Part shown: piece by piece, positions 58,479 to 64,000 of the stretch | Layout of the letters: the number at the start of each line of letters is the position of its first letter | Position numbering within the stretch: position 1 is the stretch's first letter | DNA from: Rhodopseudomonas pentothenatexigens | Lineage (GTDB): Bacteria; Pseudomonadota; Alphaproteobacteria; Rhizobiales; Xanthobacteraceae | Length of the DNA stretch: 64,000 nt | Assembly: GCF_900218015.1 (NCBI RefSeq) | Contig: NZ_UFQQ01000002.1 | Coordinates: 203,688-267,687 of the forward strand | Direction: 5' to 3' | The notes under the pieces: generated by a model | Told to the model about the DNA's origin: nothing | Databases searched by the model: none | The model's input: the letters and a program-made list of their open reading frames with translations, nothing else | Made by a program: the position numbers and the translations under genes

Positions 58479-60005
58479 TTACTTCACCATCTTGCGCAAT
58501 TCCGTCTTCAGCACCTTGCCGTAGTTGTTCTTCGGCAGCGCGTCGAGATAGACGTAGCGCTTGGGGCGTTTGAAGCGGGCGATGGCGGCGAGGCAATGTT
58601 GGTCGAGCGCAGAGTCGCTCGGCTCCGCCCCCTCCGCCAGCACAACGCAGGCGACGACGCTCTCGCCCCATTCCGGATCGGCGACGCCGATCGCCGAGAC
58701 TTCGCGCACCAAGGGATGGGTCAGCAGCGCCTCTTCGACCTCGCGCGGATAGATGTTGGTGCCGCCGGAGATGATGACATCCTTGGAGCGGTCGGACAGC
58801 GTCAGGAAGCCGTCGTCGTCCAGCCGCCCGACGTCGCCGGTGCGCAGCCAGCCGTCTTTCAGCGCCTCGGCATTGGCCTGCGGATTGTTCCAGTAGCCGA
58901 GCATCACGGTCAGGCCCTTGACCTCGATCTCGCCGGTCTCGCCCGGCGGCAGCACCTCGCCGTTCGCCCCGGTGATCCGCACCGACACCACGCTCTGCGC
59001 GGTGCCGACGGAGGCGAGCCGCTGCAGATAGCGCGGATGATCGACGTCGGCGTGCAGCGCGCGCTTCAGCGAGGTGATGGTCATCGGCGACTCGCCCTGG
59101 CCGTAGATCTGCACGAAGCGCTGGCCCATCACGCTGAGCGCCTCGCGGATGTCGGCGAGATACATCGGCCCGCCGCCATAGACGATGGTGCGCAGCCCCT
59201 CGCCGGCTTCGCCGCGGCGCTTGGCGGCCTCCACCAGGCGTTTGATCATGGTCGGTGCCGCGAACATCGCGACGTTGCCGAGCTGCCGGCCGAGCGTCAG
59301 GACTTCGTCGGGATCGAACCCGCCGGACTCCGGCACGACGTGGCGCGCGCCGAACCGGACGTGGATCATGTTGTAGAGCCCGGCGCCGTGCGAGATCGGC
59401 GCGGCGTACAGCGCCGCATCCTCCGGCGTCACCGCGTCGACGTCGGCGAGATAGCACAGCGACATCGCGACGAGATTGCCGTGGCTGAGCATCACGCCCT
59501 TCGGCCGGCCGGTGGTGCCGGAGGTGTAGAACAGCCAGGCGAGATCGTCATCGTCACGCGGCACCGGCGCGCTGGGGCCGGTGCCGTTTCGGGCGCGGTC
59601 GTAACCGTCGCTGTCGATCGCCAGGGTCGCCATGCCGGCTGGAAAATCCGCCGCCGCCTCGTTGAAAGTGTCGGCGGTGTCGTCGCAGATCAGCGCCAGC
59701 CTGGCTTCGGCATTGCTGCAGATCCAGGCCGCTTCGCGGCCGTGCAGCTTGGCGTTGATCGGGACCGCCACCGCGCCGGCCCACCAGATGCCGTACAGCG
59801 CCTCGAGATAGCGCGTGCAGTTGTGCGCGAACAGCGCGACCCGGTGGCCGGGCGCGACACCGTAGTCGCGCGCCAGCCCGGCTGCGAACGACGCCGCACG
59901 CGCCGCGAAGGTCGCGTAGTCGGCATCGATCGTCGTGCCGGTCAGCAGCGCCGGGGCGTCCGGCCGCATCCGGGCGCTCGCGGCGAGCCATTCCGCCAAA
60001 TTCAT
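58479..60005 (-). CDS. AMP-dependent acyl-CoA ligase
   Basis: A 508-residue adenylate-forming ligase starting at ATG 60005 after GAGAGGCG. Motifs in order are FYTSGTTGRPKGVMLSHGN, YGQGESPMTITS, LRTGDVGRLDDDGFLTLSDR and the terminal KNNYGKVLKTELRK with the catalytic lysine. It would activate a fatty, aryl or alicyclic acid as its CoA ester. It is preceded on the same strand by a thiolase gene separated by a repeat, and fits the acid-degradation cluster of this region. Confidence 0.92.
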   Translation of the reverse strand: MNLAEWLAASARMRPDAPALLTGTTIDADYATFAARAASFAAGLARDYGVAPGHRVALFAHNCTRYLEALYGIWWAGAVAVPINAKLHGREAAWICSNAEARLALICDDTADTFNEAAADFPAGMATLAIDSDGYDRARNGTGPSAPVPRDDDDLAWLFYTSGTTGRPKGVMLSHGNLVAMSLCYLADVDAVTPEDAALYAAPISHGAGLYNMIHVRFGARHVVPESGGFDPDEVLTLGRQLGNVAMFAAPTMIKRLVEAAKRRGEAGEGLRTIVYGGGPMYLADIREALSVMGQRFVQIYGQGESPMTITSLKRALHADVDHPRYLQRLASVGTAQSVVSVRITGANGEVLPPGETGEIEVKGLTVMLGYWNNPQANAEALKDGWLRTGDVGRLDDDGFLTLSDRSKDVIISGGTNIYPREVEEALLTHPLVREVSAIGVADPEWGESVVACVVLAEGAEPSDSALDQHCLAAIARFKRPKRYVYLDALPKNNYGKVLKTELRKMVK

Positions 60006-60059
60006 CGCGCGCCTCTCAAGTGTAGGACGAAGGGGTCGTTGATGCCGACTCACTCACAC

Positions 60060-60148
60060 GTCATGGCCGGGCTCGTCCCGGCCATCCACGGCTTTTGCGC
60101 TGAAAGACCTTCAAGACGTGGATGCCCGGCACAAGGCCGGGCATGACG
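60060..60148. repeat. Palindromic repeat, GTCATGGCCGG family
   Basis: GTCATGGCCGGGCTCGTCCC-GGCCATCC is followed by GTGGATGCCCGGCACAAGGC-CGGGCATGACG. It lies between the ligase and thiolase genes. Confidence 0.8.
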
Positions 60149-60166
60149 AAAACGATGTTGGCGAGA

Positions 60167-61336
60167 CTACTTCGCCGGTTCGAGCACCGACACGTAGTTG
60201 GCGACGGCGGCGCCGCCCATGTTGAAGATTCCGGCGAGCTTGGCGTCCTTGATCTGCATGCCTTCCGGCGCCTGACCGAGCAGCTGCATCGCGCTCAGTA
60301 CGTGCATCGACACGCCGGTGGCGCCGATCGGATGGCCCTTGGCCTTGAGCCCGCCGGACGGATTGATCGGCAGCTTGCCGTCCTTCTGGGTCCAGCCTTC
60401 CTTGATGGCGCGGGCACCCTGGCCCTTCGGGGTCAGGCCCATCGCTTCGTATTCGATCAGCTCGGCGATGGTGAAGCAGTCGTGGGTTTCGACAAACGAC
60501 AGGTCGTTCAGCGTCACGCCGGCCTGTTCCAGCGCGCGCTGCCAGGCGACGGTGCAGCCTTCGAACTGCAGGATGTCGCGCTTGGACATCGGCAGGAAAT
60601 CCTGCGCGTGGGCGCGGGCACGGATGTTGACCGCCTTGCCCATCGCTTTGGCGTTCTCGGCCGAGGTCAGCACCAGCGCGGCGGCGCCGTCGGACACCAG
60701 CGAGCAGTCGGTGCGCTTCAAAGGACCGGCGACGAACGGGTTCTTCTCGCCTTCCGCACGGCAGAACTCGAAGCCGAAATCCTTGCGCATCTGCGCATAG
60801 GGATTGGCCACGCCGTTGTGGTGGTTCTTGGCGGCGATCATCGCCAGCGCGTCGGACTGGTCGCCGTATTTCTGGAAGTACTTCTGCGCGATGATGCCGA
60901 ACACGCCGGCGAAGCCGGCCGGGGTGTCGCCGTCTTCCGGCAGATAAGAGGCGCGCAGCAGGTTCTTGCCGATCTCGGGACCCGGGGTGCGGGTCATCTG
61001 CTCGACGCCGACCACCAGCACCACCTTGGCGGCGCCGGCCTCGATCGCGCGGATGCCCTGATGCACGGCGGCCGACCCGGTGGCGCAGGCGTTCTCCACC
61101 CGCGTCGCCGGCTTGAAGCGCAGCGCCGGATCGGCCTGCAGCACCAGCGCGGCGGTGAAATCCTGCGGCGAGAAGCCGGCATTGAAATGCCCGAGCACGA
61201 TCTCGTCGACATCGCCCGGCGCGATCCCGGCATCGGCGATCGCCTCACCCGCGACGCGGACGATCATGCTTTCCACGGTTTCGGCGTCGAACTTGCCGAA
61301 CGGCATATGGGCCCATCCGACGATGCTGGCGGTCAT
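60167..61336 (-). CDS. Thiolase (SCP2/SCP-x type acetyl-CoA acyltransferase)
   Basis: A 389-residue thiolase with the catalytic residues intact: the nucleophile Cys in VENACATGSAAVHQG, His in VETHDCFTIAELIEYEAMG and the second Cys/His region in NPSGGLKAKGHPIGATGVS. It would cleave a beta-ketoacyl-CoA with CoA. The sequence is of the SCP-x subgroup common in branched and aromatic acid catabolism. It contrasts with the cysteine-less thiolase-like protein at 54446. It is in the same strand orientation as the ligase. Confidence 0.94.
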   Translation of the reverse strand: MTASIVGWAHMPFGKFDAETVESMIVRVAGEAIADAGIAPGDVDEIVLGHFNAGFSPQDFTAALVLQADPALRFKPATRVENACATGSAAVHQGIRAIEAGAAKVVLVVGVEQMTRTPGPEIGKNLLRASYLPEDGDTPAGFAGVFGIIAQKYFQKYGDQSDALAMIAAKNHHNGVANPYAQMRKDFGFEFCRAEGEKNPFVAGPLKRTDCSLVSDGAAALVLTSAENAKAMGKAVNIRARAHAQDFLPMSKRDILQFEGCTVAWQRALEQAGVTLNDLSFVETHDCFTIAELIEYEAMGLTPKGQGARAIKEGWTQKDGKLPINPSGGLKAKGHPIGATGVSMHVLSAMQLLGQAPEGMQIKDAKLAGIFNMGGAAVANYVSVLEPAK

Positions 61337-61467
61337 GGCGTTTTCTCCTCGATCCCGGGTGACGGTTGATTGACGCGGAATATAGGACGACCGTCAGCCA
61401 AAAGCATCCCCCGTGGGACGCATAAAGACCCGCCATGCCCGCGCTTGACCCGGTCCCCAAGCACCAC

Positions 61468-61563
61468 CCTCATGGTGAGGAGGCGCGAAGCGCCGTCTCG
61501 AACCATGATGAGATTGTCGCCATCCTTCGAGACGCGGCCAAGTGGCCGCTCCTCAGGATGAGG
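61468..61563. repeat. Palindromic repeat, CCTCATGGTGAGG family
   Basis: CCTCATGGTGAGGAGGCGCG and TCTCGAACCATG are followed by CATCCTTCGAGACGCGGCCA and CTCCTCAGGATGAGG, an inverted arrangement also present at 58230-58350. It separates the thiolase and dehydrogenase genes. Confidence 0.8.
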
Positions 61564-61582
61564 GCGGTGTCGCGGAAATACT

Positions 61583-62569
61583 TCAGCGAGCGAACGTTCC
61601 GCCGAGTTCATCCTCGATATGGATGCGGATGATGTCGTCGAAGCTCTGTTCCGCCGTGGTGAAGCCGAGCTTCAGCGCCCGGTCGGTCGCAAAGTTGCGC
61701 GGCCAGCCGGAGACGATGCCGATGATGGTCGGATCGGGCTCGCGCTTGATCCGGGCCACGACGCCTTTGCCTGCGACCCGCTGCAGCGCGGCGATCTGCT
61801 CGCCGACGGTGGCGGCCAGCCCCGGCATCGACAGGCTGCGCCGCGGGCCGATCGCGGCAGTGTCCATCGTGGCGGCGTGGATCAGGAAGCCGACCGCCGA
61901 GCGCGGCGAAGCGTGCCAGTGCATCACGTCATCGCCGACCGGCAGCACCGCCTCCTGCCCGGCGAGCGGCTCGCGGATGATGTTCGAGAAGAAGCCGGAC
62001 GCCGCCTTGTTGGGCTTGCCGGGCCGGACGCAGATGGTCGGCAACCGGATGCCGACGCCGTCGAAGAAGCCTTTGCGGGTGTAGTCGGCGATCAACAGTT
62101 CGCAGATCGCCTTCTGCGTTCCGTAGCTGGTCAGCGGCGCGGACAGGAATTCGTCGCCGATCTTCTCCGGGAACGGCACGCCGAACACCGCGATCGACGA
62201 GGTGAACACCAGCCGCGGATGATAGTCGTCGCCCTCGGCGCGGATCGCGTCGATCAGATGCCGGGTGCCGTCGAGATTGATCCGGTAGCCCTTGTCGAAA
62301 TCGGCCTCGGCCTCGCCGGAGACGATCGCGGCGAGATGGAAGATCACCTCCGGCCGATGCGCCACCAGCGCCGCCGCCTGCCCCGGCTCGGCGAGGTCGG
62401 AGGTCACCGTGGACATCGCGATCGAGGCATGCGGCGGCCGCGCCGGCGCAACCACGTCCTGCAACGTCATCCGGGTGATGTCGCGGCTGCCGAGGCGGCC
62501 GTCCGCGAGCAAGCGGTCGGTGAGTTTGCGACCGACCATGCCGGCGGCGCCGAGGATGAGAATGTGCAA
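61583..62569 (-). CDS. denD: NAD-dependent epimerase/dehydratase family, D-erythronate dehydrogenase-like
   Basis: A 328-residue short-chain (extended SDR) enzyme. The N-terminal Rossmann motif is LILGAAGMVGRKLTDRLL, the active-site Ser and YxxxK are in VFTSSIAVFG and TSYGTQKAICELL, and the later RLPTICVRPGKPN resembles DenD proteins, which oxidise D-erythronate. It precedes a sugar ABC transporter on the same strand, so it probably works in catabolism of a four-carbon sugar acid. The specific name is a strong similarity judgement, not proven. Confidence 0.85.
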   Translation of the reverse strand: MHILILGAAGMVGRKLTDRLLADGRLGSRDITRMTLQDVVAPARPPHASIAMSTVTSDLAEPGQAAALVAHRPEVIFHLAAIVSGEAEADFDKGYRINLDGTRHLIDAIRAEGDDYHPRLVFTSSIAVFGVPFPEKIGDEFLSAPLTSYGTQKAICELLIADYTRKGFFDGVGIRLPTICVRPGKPNKAASGFFSNIIREPLAGQEAVLPVGDDVMHWHASPRSAVGFLIHAATMDTAAIGPRRSLSMPGLAATVGEQIAALQRVAGKGVVARIKREPDPTIIGIVSGWPRNFATDRALKLGFTTAEQSFDDIIRIHIEDELGGTFAR

Positions 62570-62587
62570 CGTGATCCCCTATCTTTT

Positions 62588-62701
62588 GTCATTCCGGGAT
62601 GGTCGTGAGGCGGCGCAGCCGACTCGCGGCCAGGCCCGGAATCCATATTCCCGGCGGTGGTTATGGATTCCGGGCTCGCGCTTCGCGCGCCCCGGAATGA
62701 C
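62588..62701. repeat. Palindromic intergenic repeat, CATTCCGGG family
   Basis: GTCATTCCGGGATGGTCGTG and CCCGGAATCCATA, then TATGGATTCCGGG and CCCCGGAATGAC, form a two-part inverted repeat between the ABC permease and dehydrogenase genes. Confidence 0.85.
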
Positions 62702-62743
62702 GAACTCTGATGTGGTTGAAAGTCAAGCCGCGAAGCCCACCGG

Positions 62744-63670
62744 CTATTCCTTCACCGCTCCGGTCATCGCCGACACATAGTGCTCGACGAAGAACGCGTA
62801 CAGGATCACCAGCGGCAGCGAGCCGACCAGGGCGCCGGCCATCAGCGAGCCCCATTTGTAGATGTCGCCGTCGACGAACTCGTTGACGATCGCCACCGGC
62901 ACGGTCTTGTTCGGCGTCGACTGCAGGAAGGTGAGCGCGTAGATGAATTCGTTCCAGCACAGCGTGAAGCAGAAGATGAAGGCCGAGATCAGCCCGGGGA
63001 CCGCCAGCGGAATGATGATCCTGACCAGGATCTGCCAGCGCGAGGCGCCGTCGATCAGCGCGCATTCCTCGAGCTCGAACGGGATCGTCTTGAAATAGCC
63101 CATCAGCAGCCAGGTCGAGAACGGGATCAGCAGCGTCGGATACACCAGGATCAGCGACAACGGCGAGTCGAACAGCCCGTAAGCCTGGATCACCGAGGCG
63201 AGCGGGATGAACAGGATCGACGGCGGCACCAGATAGGCGAGGAAGATCGCGCCGCCGACGGTGTCGGCGCCGCGGAAGCGCAGCCGGACGATCGCATAGG
63301 CGGCCAGCACGCTGGCGGCGATCGACAGCACGGTGGAAGCGGCGGCGACATACATCGTGTTCCAAAGCCAGCGCGGATATTGGGTTTCGAACAGCAGCTT
63401 CTCGATGTGCTTGAAGGTCGGATGCACCACCCAGAACGGGTTGTAGGTGTCCATGTCGATCAGCTGCTCGTCGGGTTTGATCGCGGTCAGCCCCATCCAG
63501 TAGAACGGGAACAGCAGCACGACGAGGATCACGAACAGCGGCAGATACAGCGTCACCAGCCGGCGCGGTAGCGACTCCAGATAGCTCATGCCCTCGCTGT
63601 CGTCGCTCTGCGCCACGGTGGCGGCGGCTTTGACGGCGAGCCGGGGATCGGAAGCGGTGGTCTCAGTCAT
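62744..63670 (-). CDS. Carbohydrate ABC transporter permease (MalG-like)
   Basis: A 308-residue inner-membrane permease with about six segments. The EAA-type coupling loop to the ATPase is ECALIDGASRWQILVRIIIP. An unusually long N-terminal tail (about 35 residues) precedes the first segment. It overlaps the upstream permease gene by 8 bases, so both are translated together as halves of a sugar or polyol importer. The ATPase and binding protein are not in the window. Confidence 0.92.
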   Translation of the reverse strand: MTETTASDPRLAVKAAATVAQSDDSEGMSYLESLPRRLVTLYLPLFVILVVLLFPFYWMGLTAIKPDEQLIDMDTYNPFWVVHPTFKHIEKLLFETQYPRWLWNTMYVAAASTVLSIAASVLAAYAIVRLRFRGADTVGGAIFLAYLVPPSILFIPLASVIQAYGLFDSPLSLILVYPTLLIPFSTWLLMGYFKTIPFELEECALIDGASRWQILVRIIIPLAVPGLISAFIFCFTLCWNEFIYALTFLQSTPNKTVPVAIVNEFVDGDIYKWGSLMAGALVGSLPLVILYAFFVEHYVSAMTGAVKE

Positions 63671-64000
63671 TGTCGGTCCCCTGCTGCCATTTGCGCCGCT
63701 GCATGCCGAACCACGAGATCGCGATCGCCGCCAAGAGGAACGGGATCATCGCGGTGGCGATCGCCGCCCCCTCGCCGAGCCGCCCCGACAGGATGCCGCG
63801 TTGATAGCTCAGCGTCGCCATCAGATGCGTGGCGTTGACCGGTCCGCCGCGGGTCAGCGCCCAGATCAGCTGGAAGTCCGTGAAGGTGAACAGCACCGAG
63901 AACGTCATCACCACGGCGATGATCGGCGTCAGCAGCGGATAGGTGATGTAGCGGAAGCGCTGCCACGCGGTGGCGCCGTCGAGCGTCGCGGCTTCGTACA
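63663..64000 (-). CDS. Carbohydrate ABC transporter permease (MalF-like), 5' end beyond window
   Basis: The last 112 codons or so of a second permease. The EAA motif reads YEAATLDGATAWQRFRYITY, followed by two membrane segments, the second about IATAMIPFLLAAIAISWFGM, and a charged end. It forms a heterodimer with the MalG-like permease. Its start lies outside the window. Confidence 0.9.
   Translation of the reverse strand, partial: YEAATLDGATAWQRFRYITYPLLTPIIAVVMTFSVLFTFTDFQLIWALTRGGPVNATHLMATLSYQRGILSGRLGEGAAIATAMIPFLLAAIAISWFGMQRRKWQQGTDND

Overview
The window is GC-rich chromosomal DNA of an alphaproteobacterium, most likely Rhodopseudomonas palustris or a close Bradyrhizobiaceae relative. 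Pointers are a Porin_2-type porin, a bacterial transglutaminase-like cysteine proteinase, DUF3126 next to cysE, tandem-PilZ and CHCC zinc-finger proteins, dense acyl-CoA catabolism, and many intergenic palindromic repeats of the kinds common in that family. The species call is inference; no rRNA or housekeeping marker is present.

Layout. 1-9.1 kb: a PepSY membrane protein and a TonB siderophore receptor opposite a TetR gene, then CBS, rhomboid, PAS, Crp/Fnr, PilZ and cysteine-proteinase genes. 9.15-11.99 kb: a small AT-richer element between perfect 33-bp direct repeats, holding a frameshifted tyrosine recombinase and a two-gene cassette of unknown function. 12.0-24.6 kb: core genes (MarR, porin with terminator, RMF-like and other small proteins, gamma-carbonic anhydrase, cysE, hydrolase, CHCC zinc finger, FAD monooxygenase, lipoprotein, UspA, GT92-like glycosyltransferase, GNAT). 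24.6-31.4 kb: a second island with an IS630 remnant, a TerY-P-like triad (VWA protein, PP2C phosphatase and an unusual membrane-spanning kinase with peptidoglycan-binding repeats), a tRNA-Lys-like 3' fragment, a decayed IS481 element, an intact tRNA-Leu(UAA) and a broken second tRNA-Leu(UAA).

31.7-49.5 kb: an M20 amidohydrolase and amidase pair, an enoyl-CoA hydratase, an acyl-CoA synthetase, then a valine-degradation operon (mmsA, acyl-CoA dehydrogenase, 3-hydroxyisobutyryl-CoA hydrolase-like protein, mmsB) under a nearby TetR gene, with a VapBC-type toxin-antitoxin pair between mmsA and the dehydrogenase. A thioesterase, a second enoyl-CoA hydratase, an MFS transporter, an acyl-CoA carboxylase beta subunit and an IclR regulator follow.

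49.5-64 kb: an orphan biotin carrier protein behind a perfect palindrome, a TAXI-TRAP transporter, a thiolase-like protein lacking the usual cysteine with its Zn-ribbon/OB partner, a CaiB-type CoA-transferase, a MaoC-like protein, an acyl-CoA ligase and a canonical SCP2-type thiolase. These look like uptake, CoA activation and breakdown of an unidentified organic acid. The window ends in a D-erythronate dehydrogenase-like gene and two permeases of a sugar ABC transporter, the last cut by the edge. Candidates for an undescribed system are the 10.0-11.8 kb two-gene cassette and the membrane-kinase version of the TerY-P triad.
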